Both the position numbers and the translations under genes were made by a program. Positions 10,816 through 22,387 of a DNA stretch of 64,000 nucleotides are shown in pieces. Origin of the DNA: Nemophila menziesii (Eukaryota; Streptophyta; Magnoliopsida; Boraginales; Hydrophyllaceae); NCBI GenBank assembly GCA_029959085.1, contig JARWIR010000001.1, positions 66,836,899 through 66,900,898 on the forward strand, read 5' to 3'. The notes below the pieces were generated by a model that saw only the letters and a list, made by a program, of their open reading frames with translations, did not search any database and was not told the DNA's origin. Every line of letters starts with the position of its first letter. Positions within the stretch are counted from its first letter, which is position 1.

Positions 10816-12094
10816 GTGAAAGTTGGTTCAGATATTTACGGTATATCCTGATTCATTTCAATATCTTCTTTTTATTTTTCCTTGTCACTAGAAGATTTAC
10901 CCGTAACCTCAACTATGGGAGTTTTTTTACTATAAACATAAATAAAAATAATGATTGCACAAAAAATATTTATGTAAAAATAATTTACAGACAAGAGTAT
11001 AGGCGCGGTTCTAAGAAGCTCTTTAAAGTAATTAATATAATATGCCTAAAGACACTCCCTGAAATATTTCGTCAAATTACTTTAATTAGAAAGAGACTCT
11101 TTTGAGGAGCGCCTTTTGTCAATTGAAATATGTAGATTAAAAGGTGTTCTTGCAAGGAGAGTCTTTCGTTAATATACTACGAATAATGCAGCAGTTATGC
11201 AAACATTGTGAAACAAAAAACCCTGACCCCTTTCCATACTCCCCAGTTGTAGATGCTAACATTGCGTTCATGTACAAGTTTTTTGGCATGTATTGCTCCT
11301 ACTACAACATCTTAGTATCTAATATAAGTTTGGAAGCTTCTCTCATATAATTCATTATTGATTTTTTTTCCTACGGTTGATTACTCTCATATATTCATGA
11401 CTATATGCAATTAATAGTTCCTCCATTTTTTAGTGTTTATATTACCATTAGGGATTTTTTTTTCCTTTGAATAATGGGTTTGGATTAATTTTCAATAATT
11501 AATAGATAATTGTTAATTGCACTATTGTTCCTTGTTGGCTAATTGTTGAAAATAACTAGGTTTTGTGGTTTAATCTCGGGAGAGTATTTTTCAACCTAAT
11601 AAGTGTAATTGACGAAAGATACTCCTCAGAGGATAGTCTTTCTAATTAAATAATTAGACGAAATGAACTCTTTCGGGGAGCATTTTAAAAAAATTATATT
11701 CATTACTTTAAAGGCACTTCTCGGAGGAGCACCTATACGCTTATTTTGCAAAAACTTTTTACAAACATAAGTTTATGTCGACAGGAAAAAACTCCAACCA
11801 TCAAAATAATTCTCGGTTTCTTTTTACGATGTGGGAATTCAGTGGAAAGAAATTGGTTTTTTCAACAAATGCTATATATATTAAAACGTACTCAATTTTG
11901 AGTAAATTAGTTTCATATACAAAATGTTAGGCAAATAAACATTATGAGAAAAAACTCAATCGAAAGACAAAACATAAAACCTAATACACCTCACCACACA
12001 ATCTATGTTCTTACTGATTGATCTCCTAATTTATTGGAAAATAATATGTCTTAATAATTATCGCACGGATGTTCTAAAGGATTAACATCGCCCT
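10816..12094. other. spacer with weak dispersed repeats, no gene seen
   Basis: No domain was recognised. Short related phrases with gaggagcgcc, aaggagagtc, cctcagaggat, cggggagca and cggaggagcacc, each near a run like aaagactctt, recur between 11090 and 11740 in both orientations. They may be decayed subterminal repeats. Confidence 0.4.
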
Positions 12095-12102
12095 TCAGAC
12101 AG

Positions 12103-12825
12103 TAAGAGTGAGCATGGTTCGGTTTGTTTCGTTTCGTGTTTTTGCCAAAACCAGAACCAAACCGCCAGTTTTTTAAAATTTAAAAACCAAACGGATCGTA
12201 TTTGGTTCCGGATTGGTTCGTTTCGATTAGGTTTTTATTCGCTTCAAATTTAGATGCTTGGCCCAATAATCTTAGTCAACCCATTTCTTGAAATACATTT
12301 TCCAACGGCTGCTAATATTCTAATATATTTAGGATACTATTACATACCCGCAATAGACTATTAATATATGAATTAAATAAAAACCTATAATTTAAAAACG
12401 ATTATCTTAATTTACGGTACTAAATATATTCATGAAATTAAAGTTATTATTTCCAAATTCATACAATCATAATTAACAAAAAATCAATCAAGTAATGGAT
12501 ACTTGCTAGTTTAATTATATGTGATATAAAAAAATCACTAATAATATTGTCGAATAGTAAAACAAAATTATCATATAGATGATATATTATTGCCAAAAGT
12601 TTCTCTTATATAATTCTTATACAAAAATTCTCACGTTCTCTGGTTTTTCCTTCGTTGGTTTAGTTTTTGTTTGGCTTTTTTGGTTTGGTTTTTGTGTAGT
12701 AAACCGAACCGAACCAAAAGGATTCGAATTTTTAAAAATTTGAAAACCAAATCATTCGGTTTTTTGTTTTTTTTTTAGATTTTTTTGGTTCAGTTCGGTT
12801 TTATGGTTCCCATTTGCTCAGCCTA
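12103..12825. mobile_element. hAT-like non-autonomous element
   Basis: The left end TAAGAGTGAGCATGGTTCGG and the right end, inverted, TAGGCTGAGCAAATGGGAACC, share a TAGR.TGAGCA core like the TAGGGGTG…CA ends common in plant hAT elements. The flanking 8-mers TCAGACAG (12095-12102) and CCAGTCAG (12826-12833) agree at 6 of 8 positions, as expected for an old 8-bp hAT duplication. Both ends carry self-complementary ggttcggtttgg / ccaaaccgaacc blocks. No transposase is present. Confidence 0.6.
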
Positions 12826-13095
12826 CCAGTCAGCTATCATGGTGGGTGACAAAATAGATCGAATAACATATAAACCACCACTCTTAATGTTGACGTGATC
12901 ACAGGTCGATTGACTCGCATACACAACTGCACTAATGACCAATGTTCGCACCCCCTCATGTGACCTTCCAATAAAATATATTGCCCTCCACAAGGGCTCA
13001 CAGTTGGTTTTATGTTAATCTTGATTGTACCCGACAATGGAAGTGACCATACAGATATTCATAATCATTGGTAGTAGTAATATTTATGTTAAATG

Positions 13096-14590
13096 TGATG
13101 TCTTGTCTTTTTTTATAAAGTAATCTAGTCACGATACATCTTTTTAGGGGTTTCTTGGACTTAGTTGAGTGAGTTTTTCCTAGTATTTGATATTTTACAC
13201 TTGCTTGTCTAGTTTCGGTTGTTATGCTATTTTTAGAGATTTTATGTGTAATTTGTGTGTTAAGTGTGCAAATCCAAGATACTTGGATACTAGGATATTC
13301 CGAAACGATGATAAGAAGTGGAGGAAATGATATTACCCCTTAGTTATGGATAAAAAAGAAAATTCGACCACTTTTAGAAAGTGAAAGCTTGTGTCGGCCA
13401 GATTTAAAATGTGGATTTTTCGAGATGCCACGTAATATTGGAAACTATTATGGAGGAGCCCTTTCATATACAACTAGGATATGAACTTGGGAACTCGTAG
13501 GATTTGACGGTTAGAAATTCGAAGTTTAAATAAAAACGTTATGCTAATTGCCGCTACCGTGGTTCAAACCAGACCCTTCTTGAGTAAAACGTGTTTGGTT
13601 GTGTTTGGCACATAAAAAAGGCCCACAACCCATGAAACGTTTTCCATTCCTTTAAAATACCAGAAGTTAAGATTAGAAAAAGGTTCTTAATCACTTTCGA
13701 AAGCAAAGAAGCACCTGGAGTAGAGAGAAAAAGAAGACAACAAGGATTCCCACAATTGTTGGCCCATTCCTTCACCAGTTTCCGTAATTCTTAGCTTATT
13801 TCTTATTAGTTTTTTATGATTAACATGATTCTTACACTTTTATTTATTGTTTTTAGCAATTTCATTATGTACTAAATTTCTATTAGCTTGAGAAAATATT
13901 AATGTATGAACCCTAGCTTTTAAATTATAATGTTTTATTGCGTTTGGGATATTATAATTGAAATGAATTGAGTAGTCTACATTAATTATTTAATTATATA
14001 TTTGTATCGTATTTTTTAGTCCTTACCTTGATCAATTAGTGAGTTGGGGTTAGTAAGCTTGACTATCGCCCAAGGGGGTCGATTTATGGGAAATAATATA
14101 TATAATTGTTTGGTGTGTGTTATTGATTCGGGAGGTCTTAAGCAGCCGGATAGTCAATTGGGTTAGGATTAAATGTCTTTAAAAGTGTTGTAGGGTCACT
14201 CGAGAGAGGTCCCCTAGAATTGTAGGACATCACCCTATCTAACGGGGATAGATTTAGGGAGACTTTAGAATCCAGACTTCTGCTAAAATACCAAATCTCC
14301 CTTATATCAATAAACGTGTAAATTCTTAGGTAGTGGGGATTACTAGTGACACTCAGGATACCTTCTTATATATTAATTTCTGTTTTTCTATTCTGTCTTT
14401 AGTTTATTTAATTGTTATTCATATTTTAGTTATTTTCACTTGAATCCTTAATTCAAATAAAAACAAATATCTTTTACATTTTTTGTTAATTGCAACTCAA
14501 CCACCTTTACATTTCCTTAAACACACAAAAAATTTAACCGCATAGTCCCTGTGGAGGTTTACCACCACCGAATATTTGTGGTGGTTAATA
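13096..14590 (+). mobile_element. LTR of an Athila-like gypsy element (family B, plus strand)
   Basis: It begins TGATGTCTTG and ends somewhere near the ggtggttaatacttgtg phrase. It resembles the inverted LTR at 19224-20755, which has ttaaccaccaagtg at the matching place. It is followed by the same leader and gag as that element. The 3' LTR boundary and the primer-binding site seem to be lost, since the sequence runs straight from LTR-like to leader-like sequence. It is probably the 5' LTR of the gag fragment at 14790-15765. Confidence 0.6.
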
Positions 14591-14704
14591 CTTGTGTTTT
14601 CATTTAGTGTCGTACTATTTAAATGTTTTTGGTTTTACTCATGTTTTTGTCTCTCTACAACTTATTAGATTTGGTATATGCTTTCGGATCCTGAGAGATT
14701 GCTT

Positions 14705-14705
<1 letters not shown>

Positions 14706-14778
<73 letters not shown>
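14706..14778. repeat. (GA)n microsatellite, about 36 units
   Basis: An uninterrupted GA run of 73 bp. In the inverted relative at about 19030-19050 the same place in the gag leader holds a short aaagagaaagagaag stretch, so the microsatellite probably grew from a purine-rich leader. Confidence 0.95.
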
Positions 14779-14779
<1 letters not shown>

Positions 14780-14789
14780 ACAAGAGGCT

Positions 14790-15765
14790 ATGTCAAATTT
14801 GAATGATCATTCTAATTTTTATGCTAATGGGAACCCCATATATCCCCCACAAGGGGTTGTTCAACCAGAGAATGATACTTTCAGCCGAAACCAATCTCCT
14901 CCTAGAGATCAACCACCACCGAATTATAATCAAGGTGCACAAGTCCCACTGGGGGAAGTGCCTTTGTTTAGGCAACAATACGAGCAACAACCGTTCTATT
15001 TTCCACCACTTGGGATTCTCCCACCCGTTATTCGAGTTGTGAGATTCAAGCGCGATGCAGGTATGATAAATCAATTTGCTAACTAAAGTCATTATAGTGG
15101 GGCTTCCCATGAAGATATGTTAGAACTATGCAAAAATTCATGCAAATATGTGATCCATACATTACTCAAGGTGTTACTCATGGCAAATATGTACTTTGTC
15201 ATACTCCATTTCTTTCTCACCGAAGGAGCAAGCTAGTAGTACAATCAATAGCCTGGAGATTTAATCACCACATAGGACCAATTGCAAGCAACATTTCTTG
15301 ATAGGTATTATTCTCAGAGTGTATGCTTGAGTTGTCAACTAGACTTGGTGGGATTCTGTTAAGAACAAGGTGAAACCTTAGGAGTAGTGTGGACTCAATT
15401 CCAGTCATGTTTGAAGAAATGTCCACTTCATGGATATACACCAGATTTACAATTGGGCATGATCTGTAGAAGTTTAGATGGAGTGTCCAAGAAAAAGGTA
15501 GATACTTTATGTGGACGAGGTTTCATGATGGTAAATGCTAATCATGTTTTTGTCTTAATAGATCACGTTGTGAAGAATGAAATGATTTTGAAACCATGGA
15601 GAGAACCAGTTTGAGTATCACAAAGAGGTACATTAAATTTAGATACCTAAACCACGTTGAATGCAAAGCTTGCCACCTTAGAGAACAAGGTAAAATAGTT
15701 ATATTTGAATACTAATCAAGGAAATCAAGCGAATGTGAATGTTGTTCAAGAGCCTGAAGATTTCC
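14790..15765 (+). pseudogene. Athila-like gypsy gag fragment (plus strand)
   Basis: An open frame from ATG 14790 (MSNLNDHSNFYANGNPIY…) leads to FPPLGILPPVIRVVRF and DAGMINQFAN, then a stop at about 15084. Further gag pieces follow in other frames: about 15390-15613 has CPLHGYTPDLQLGMICRSLD and KKKVDTLCGRGFMMVNANHV. The minus-strand gag at 15766-19190 and the gag at 46340-47037 share these blocks. 'CPLHG…' followed by '…GGGFM' is the typical end of a plant gypsy gag. Several stops break it. The homology ends abruptly near 15765, where an inverted gag begins. Confidence 0.65.
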
Positions 15766-17030
15766 TTGTTGTGAGGCATTCATGATCAAATTTTTCTTCT
15801 TTTGTTCCTTCGTAGCCTTGTTGGTCTCCAAAGCTACTTCTTTACTCACAACATCAACTACATCTTCAACAATGACACCTTCCGCAATAGGATTTTTTTG
15901 ATCTTTCTCCTTCTAAACCTCTTTTTCCTTCTCCACCACTAAGGTAGGGGGTATATGTTTCCCACTCCTCAGTGCAATCTCCGTACATGCTTCTTTTCTT
16001 TCTGGATTTTCAATATTGATTGGGAGTTGACCTTGACCTCGAACATTCAAACAATTGGTGATTTGAGACACTTGATTCTCAATAATTTTAATGAGGCAGA
16101 GTGAAAACTTAGCGTCTCCTCATACTTAATTGACTTCTCAACTGATATCATAAAAATTTAGCGTCGCCTCATACTTATCTGACTTCTCAACTGATGTCAT
16201 CATAAAATTATTCAATGTGGCAGCCATTTTATTTGTGGTAATCACACCTTCTTATGGATAGGAAAGGAGTGCCTTCTGAGCATAAAATCTGCATACACAT
16301 CATATTTGGAATTTTAAGGAGCTTGAACTCCATGGCTTGGGCCTCCTTGATAATGGTTTTGAGGCCTTTATTGGTAATTTCTTCCTTGGGGTCCCGGTTG
16401 ATAATTTCCTTGATTGAACGCCGTTTTAGGATTGGACCATTGATAGCCCGAATGACTTATATTTTGTTTACATAACCTTGACCACCCGAATAGTGGTTCC
16501 CAATATTATCGATTAAGAATATTGAATTTGTATTGTTGGCACACTCTTCCCATATGTGATCAATTGCCCCACAACAGGGTCATCCTTTGGGATCTGGTAC
16601 TACATTAACATTTGCTTGATTGTTGGATACAAATAGTTTTTTCATCTTGTTCTCTCGAGCAACAATCTTAGTGTTTAAAGTGGTTTCAATGTATAACTTC
16701 AACATACCTCTACCGTAATCTCGAACGGGTCCTCTCAGTGGTGGCCAACTCATCTCATTCTTCACAATCCTATCCATTATAGCAAGCGTGTTATTCACAC
16801 TTAACATCATAAAACCTCATACACACATGATGTCAACCTTCTCCTTGGAGTTCACATCCAAAATCGGATAGAACATCCCCAACTGTAACTCAAATGTATA
16901 CCCATGTAATGGACATTTCTTCAACAACGATTGGAAACAAGTCCAGCTACTACTACGGTCTCTTCTTGTTCTTAACTAAATCCCGCCAAATCAAGTTGTC
17001 CACTCAATTTTACACTATAAGGATAATACT
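15766..17030 (-). pseudogene. Athila-like gypsy gag, middle and C-terminal part (minus strand)
   Basis: On the minus strand, from 17030 downwards, the sequence reads YYPYSVKLSGQLDLAGF, then the CPLHGYTFELQLGMFYPI block, an IMDRIVKNEMSW piece, the knuckle-like CCGAIDHIWEEC (about 16580-16540) and, after several stops, NIENPERKEACTEIALRSGK (about 16000). The last matches the 'KAITLRSGK' motif typical of Athila gag C-termini. It continues the gag whose N-terminal part is at 18539-19190; the two are separated by a solo LTR. Frame breaks make it non-functional. Confidence 0.65.
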
Positions 17031-18538
17031 TGGTGGTGGTTAGGGTGTGATAAAATAAACATATTAAAATAACTAAACACCTTAGTCCAATACGTTACTC
17101 ACTACAAGTATCACAGATTGTATACAAGTTTAGTTGATAAATATAATTCGTTCGCAGGGACTACGAAAATTATCTATGACTAATGCAAATAGAAAGTCAA
17201 ATAAAAGAAGTTAGATAAATAATATGCGAAAAGACTCTAAAATATTTCTTTAGTTTTTAAGACTCTAAACAATTAACTAATAAAGATAAAGATAGGAAAA
17301 TAAATAGAAAGAGAGTAGTATGAGAGTTTAGCTCGATATATAGCAAGTAATCCCCACTATCATTGTTTTATACTTATAACCTAAGGGAGAATTGTGTGAT
17401 ATCCAATAGCCAGGATTCTATATTCCTCCTAGCCCCCTTCCGAGTGGACTTAAAAGGTAGCCTAAAAATTAACAGGGGAATTGGGTAAGGGGACCCTGCG
17501 CAATGATTAGTGGTTAATCTCAAACCATATTGACTATCTAGTTAGGCAAGACCGTCGGGATCACTAACACACACTAGAAGTTTATGTGGTGTATAAAAAA
17601 TTAGACACCCTTGCGAATGACCATCAAACTACTATTATAATCCTATACGTTGTACACTGCAAGAACTATAGACAACAAATCAAAGCACACAAAAACAGAG
17701 TTATCACTACTAAATTCAATTAAATGTAAAAGGACATCCCAAATTAAAATAGATATAATAGAAATCTAGGGTTCATACCAATATGCTAATCTCAAGCTAA
17801 ATAGATTTAGTTCATACTAGAGAAAGAAATAAAATAAATTACAAACGGTAAAGGTTGGAATGGCATGAACAACTTCCAATGCTTTCTTCTCTTCTTGTCA
17901 CTTACTCCTATTGATTACTTGGTGTAATATCAATTAAGGACCGAGCAAGGATGATTTATCTAAGGTAGGAATGGATATATATAGGCCTTTTTTGTCTAAA
18001 TATGGAGTGATCCCCAAGTTAAGGAGTCCTAATCTTACCAAAATTTGTATTTCTATATTGTAGGACAGGATAAACTCTTACAGGTTGATTTAGTCATATC
18101 CCCTTCGTTACTTATCAAAATTTAATGTACGGCCTGACAAAATGACCGCAATTAAAAGATCTATAAGCTGGGCAAAGTGATCCTCCAAATTAGTGACCGA
18201 CTTTCTGTAGCTTTCCAATTAGTGAATGTATTTCCAGCATGGTAGATTTTGTACTTTCCAAATATCTCCAAACTTTTCATTTTTACTGATGACCGAGGAG
18301 TTTTATTTGCTTTTCTTCACTTCTTATCATTATACTAAGGTGTAGTAGATCCATTACCTAAGTGCTACACAAATAACACACTAATTACTCACAAAAGCTC
18401 ATAAAATAGTAAAACACCTAAAACTAGACAAGAAAGTGCAAAGTATGAATAAATGGGGAAAAATCGCAAAATAATTACTAAATACCCCTAAGTGATGTCT
18501 CAAGTATAGATCAATTTATCACAAATATGGAGACATCA
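17031..18538 (-). mobile_element. solo LTR (family A) inserted in the minus-strand gag
   Basis: Minus-strand ends are TGATGTCTCC (at 18538) and CACCACCA (at 17031). The flanking 5-mers, read on the minus strand, are GGTAC and AGTAT; they differ at two positions but share GTA. Gag coding runs up to …FFDRY on the right and resumes with YYPYSV on the left, the order found uninterrupted as FDRYYPQSV near 46535. That proves an insertion into gag. No internal element sequence is present. Confidence 0.8.
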
Positions 18539-19190
18539 GTACCTATCGAAGAACGTGGTTTGCAATTGCTCCCACGTGTTGATTACATCGGTTGGTTCCT
18601 AATCGTACCACTCGCTAGCTCCTCCGGTGAGAAAAAATGGAAACATCACAAAGTACATTTTCTCGAGTAACTCCTTGAGTGACGTATGTAAATTTGCATG
18701 AACTTGCACATTGCTCGAATATGATCTTCATGAAAGGCTCCACTATAGTAGTCGTAACTAACAAATTGGTTGATCATACCCGCGTCAGGCTTGAATCTCA
18801 CGACTTGAATAGCGGGTGGGAGAATCCCAAGTGGTGGAAAGGGAAATGGTTGTTGCTCGTGAGGTTTCATGAACCAAGGATGGCCCCAGACACCTTGATT
18901 GTCATTAAGTTGTGGTTTCTCTCTAGGAGGATCTTGAGCTCGATTATTATTAATCTAACCCGGTGGAACAACTATTTTCATCTAAATTCAGTTGAGCATT
19001 TTCATTCACGACATCCATATATTCTTGTGCTCTTATTTCTTCTCTTTCTCTTTACTTTTGATCTCAAATCAATTTCTTGGGATTCGAGCGCATGTACTGA
19101 ACCTATTAGCTATGGAGATGCAAAAATAAGAACACGCGTAAAATAAAATAAAACAGCTAAACACTAGTAAACTAAAACACAAAAATCTAA
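18539..19190 (-). pseudogene. Athila-like gypsy gag, N-terminal part (minus strand)
   Basis: It starts at ATG about 19013 (MDVVNENAQLNLDENSC…), with an early stop. It then reads KPHEQQPFPFPPLGILPPAI and FKPDAGMINQFVSYDYYSGA (about 18870-18740), and runs to WEQLQTTFFDRY just before the inserted LTR. It is nearly collinear with the plus-strand gag at 14790. The 5' leader and primer site lie on its right, so it is oriented correctly relative to its LTR. Confidence 0.65.
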
Positions 19191-19202
19191 CTATTGTAAT
19201 CC

Positions 19203-19223
19203 CCGATAGTGGCTCCAGAAACT
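19203..19223 (-). promoter_or_regulatory. primer-binding site (tRNA-Asp-like)
   Basis: The minus strand just inside the LTR reads TGGAGCCACTATCGGGGATT. This is a drifted form of the TGGCGCCGTTGCCGGGGA-type site complementary to tRNA-Asp that Athila elements use. It confirms that 19224-20755 is a 5' LTR. Confidence 0.65.
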
Positions 19224-20755
19224 TGTTGATCTTGTGAGTGTGATAAATAATCACCTAAAAATAGAGGACTTTAACCACCAAGTGTATGGGGTTCGTTGAC
19301 AAGTAATTAAATGGGTAAGAAAAGGTTTCTGTCCTCGTGGATTTGCAAAGTTGAAGTAGTTGTGTTTAGGGAAATCGTGGTTTAATTCCAAGGACAAATA
19401 ATTGTAAGATAAATATTTGTTTTGGTTTTCTTGAAATAAACTTAAATGCAATAAAGAAAATATAAATTTGAATGATTAAAAAACTAATGAAGTAATTGAC
19501 AAGAAATGAATGCTAATAAATTAAGAAAATATGTGCAATATGAGAGAGTAGTGTTTGATCCTTGATGGTAATCCCTTAAGTTAATCATTTAGATGTTTGT
19601 AGTCGTAAGTGTGAATTGGTCATTCTACATTAGTCGGGATTCAATCATCTTCCTAACCTCTCCCGAGCGAATAGGGTGTTATCCTACTATATTAGGGACC
19701 ACTCCCGGGTGACCCTACAATATTTTTGGATGTAATTGGTTCCTACCTTATTGACTACTCGGCTAGTCAAGACCTTCCAGCATACTAACAAACACCAAGC
19801 ACTTATAGCGTATGTCCGTAACTAAACCCCCCCCTTCCGGGAGATAGCCTAATTACTAATACTACCCTATACTTGATCAAGGTAAGAATCTACCTTAAAT
19901 TAAAGAATATAATCAACGAGAAAAATTTCAATTTATGTAAATACTAAAATATCCCAAAAGCTAAGGATCATCCATTAATTAAAAAAAGGTTCATACACTA
20001 TGCAATTATCAATCACAAAATATTTTAGATCATATTAAAATACTGAAAATTTATAATTAAAACTATTAATTCATTCTTAAAAAATTACTCTAATAAAAAT
20101 GATGAAACGGGTTATGGATGATGAAGATTGGTGGAGTTGCTGTTGAAAAGCCTTCCTTCTTCTTTTCCTTAGCTTTAGGCTGTAATGCCTTTAAAATAAT
20201 AAAGTTGTGTGTGTTTTCCAACTGATAAAAGGTATTTATATGAGTCCGAAAACATTTTAGTCCATATGGGCCCCCTTTGGGGGCTACAAAAGGCCCAACT
20301 CGTTTGTACTTATTGCTGGTGTCTCAACTTTGAATCAACTTCCATCACCTCTCACGCAATACTGACTTCAAGATATTTACAAATCAAAAAGTAATAAGGT
20401 CAAAAAATCTAACCAATTATTCGTGGTGACTGGAACAAGTAATGCCAAATTTTCTGGTAAACGCTCAAGTGCTTCTGAAGTGAATTTATGCTCTATTCAC
20501 GCCCTGAATTGGCTTTCGATTTGACTTTATTACTTCTGCATATCATATTGGAGTTTTATATCAACCACGTACCTAATAAGCTACACACTTAACAAACTAT
20601 TAAAGCACAAAAGAGTCTAAAAATTGTAATTAGCCTAAAATGAGATAAGAAAGTAAGAAACATCAACTACTAGGGAATTATCCCTCTCTTAGGTCCACTA
20701 GTCCCCCAAAAAGATGTCTCATGATATGATTATTCTATCATGAAATGAGACATCG
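19224..20755 (-). mobile_element. 5' LTR of the minus-strand Athila-like element (family B)
   Basis: On the minus strand it begins near CGATGTCTCATTTCATGATAG and ends …CAAGATCAACA next to the primer-binding site. It is about 1.53 kb. The first 400 bp recur at 54921-55330 (including gatagaataatcatatc and gtctagtggacctaag). With the gag on its left this defines a 5'-LTR–PBS–gag remnant; pol and the 3' LTR were not found. Confidence 0.7.
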
Positions 20756-21244
20756 GTAGGATAGAAATGAGTAATAAGCAATGTTTAGAAGTAAATTGCG
20801 ATTTTATGGAGCCTTGAGTAGAGTATAAAACGTGAGCTATGAACTAGTTGATAACCCTCGTAGTCTATGAACTAAACGTGAAAATGTAATGAGAACCAAT
20901 AGTTAGGAAAATAAAAAAAGGCAATTCTTGGATAAGCTACTTGAAGCCTTTAGCTCGCTAAACCATTTGGATTGAATTATATATCTATCTCATCCCCCTG
21001 TCTATAATGTAACCTTCTTTTGTCACCATATTATAAGCGATGCCCCTTAGTTGATAGGACATTCTATATGACCCGCGCACTCAAATCACAATGCTAAGAT
21101 AAACGTCTTTAGAGCTTGAGTTTGGGTGGTGGGAATTCATTATGGGAAACACATTGGGTGGTATTTTTATGAGCTTATATTGTGTGCTATATTGATGATA
21201 CATTGTTATTTGTAACCCTTTGTCCGGTGTCTATTGCTAAAGGT
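20756..21244 (+). mobile_element. gypsy 3' internal (non-coding) fragment
   Basis: Collinear with 52020-52510 of the plus-strand Athila-like element. Shared phrases include gagccttgagtag, ccacttgaagcc/ctacttgaagcc, attataagc…atgcccctta, ttagagcttgagtttggg.tggtggg and ttgtaa.ccctttgtc. No ORF is present. It is a piece of the region between the env-position ORF and the 3' LTR of a related copy. Confidence 0.65.
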
Positions 21245-21473
21245 TGGTCGCTAGTGTTTGGTAATTAGATACCTATTTTACCGACCATACCTTTGATTTA
21301 TCGACCACACTCTATACAGAATACCGTGTGGTCAGTAAAGGATTCTCATTTAGCGACCACATAGTAGTTGGTAAATGGTTTCTTATTTATCGAACACATA
21401 GTCGTCTCTAAATGGTTTTGTCTTTTATCAACAAAGCTACACATGGTGAATAACCAAATTCCAGTTGAAATGA
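21245..21473. mobile_element. CACTA-like subterminal repeats (left shell)
   Basis: Alternating ggtcgc, accgaccat, tcgaccac, gtggtcagtaaa and tagcgaccac motifs. Matching motifs occur at 25690-26310, suggesting that both flanks belong to one element whose interior was later filled by other DNA. A clear CACTA terminus was not identified. Confidence 0.45.
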
Positions 21474-21645
21474 AATCTTTAGGATAAATCAATGAAATTT
21501 AGGAGGAATCAATGAAAGGACATCAATTCGAATCCTGGATTTTCGAATTGAGAGAGATATTGAGAGAGATCAATAATTATCACTATTTCTTAGATTCATG
21601 GACCCAATTCAATTCAGTGGGATCTTTCGTTCACATTTTTTTCCG
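21474..21645 (+). other. ycf2: plastid-derived insertion: 5' end of ycf2
   Basis: An ATG at 21512 opens [19 protein letters not shown] and then [21 protein letters not shown], which is the known N-terminus of the plastid Ycf2 protein. Homology stops at about 21644 (ttcacatttttttcc) and unrelated sequence follows. Only about 45 of Ycf2's more than 2000 residues are present, so this is a non-functional organelle DNA fragment in the nuclear genome. It interrupts a CACTA-like subterminal region. Confidence 0.8.
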
Positions 21646-21775
21646 GTGCACTCGCTTTATATCTCCGATACACAAGGAAGGACGCGGTGGGAAGGAAGCA
21701 GCCCTAGCCTCTGTCCGGCCGATCATTCCGCTGGCATCTCGCATTCACGCCCCTGTTTGACTGCCGCTCAGGGAG
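21646..21775. other. GC-rich insert next to the ycf2 piece, possibly organellar
   Basis: A 130-bp stretch (ggacgcggtgggaaggaagc… ctgtccggccgatcattccg…) of much higher GC than its surroundings, directly joined to the ycf2 fragment. It does not continue ycf2. Plant mitochondrial genomes often carry plastid pieces beside their own sequence, so the whole 21474-21775 block may have come through mitochondrial DNA. That origin is inferred. Confidence 0.4.
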
Positions 21776-22139
21776 TGGTCGGTAAACATTAACATATTTA
21801 GTGACCATTAATACATTGATAAATTGTTTTCAATAAAAAAATATAAATCAAATTAATAGTCGCCAAATGGGTAAATCAAACAAAATTACATCCTATCAAC
21901 TTCTTTAGGTCGAGAATCCGTTGGTGGACCTCCTAGTTGATGACCTTAGGGAGTCGAGAAAAGGCTTTTACATTCTATCGGTTTTTCAGCCCGGGATTCC
22001 ATTTGTCGACCCCCTAGTCAACGATCTTAGGAAGTCGGAACTTTTTTTACAGTCGATCAACTTTTTCAGTCAGCTTTCTTTTTAACAAAATTTGAAGCTT
22101 TAAATCTATCTTTATTATAGTCAGACATTCTTTCATGTT
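21776..22139. mobile_element. CACTA-like subterminal repeats (continued)
   Basis: gtggtcggtaaac resumes right after the organellar insert. Between 21905 and 22075 two diverged copies of a roughly 85-bp unit follow (ggtcgagaatccgttggtgg… and …gggattccatttgtcgaccc, each with a ccta.t.ga..atcttagg.agtcg core). Confidence 0.45.
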
Positions 22140-22387
22140 TCCTTTTTTTATTGTCAAAAAACCAAGAGGGAAAAAAGATTATGACAAATACTATATCGGG
22201 TCAACTTGCACATGGGTTAAATAAAGCATTTACATTAGTTGATAGATTCTTACTGTTGTTTACCTTCAACCTCATCCTCAGTCAAGGCTGGTCCTCCAAG
22301 GTAATTGAAGTAGCACTCCCGTGCACATTTTTTATCACCTCGGATGACGGCTATATTGCATAGTGTTGGGAATTTTAGTGTTTGATG

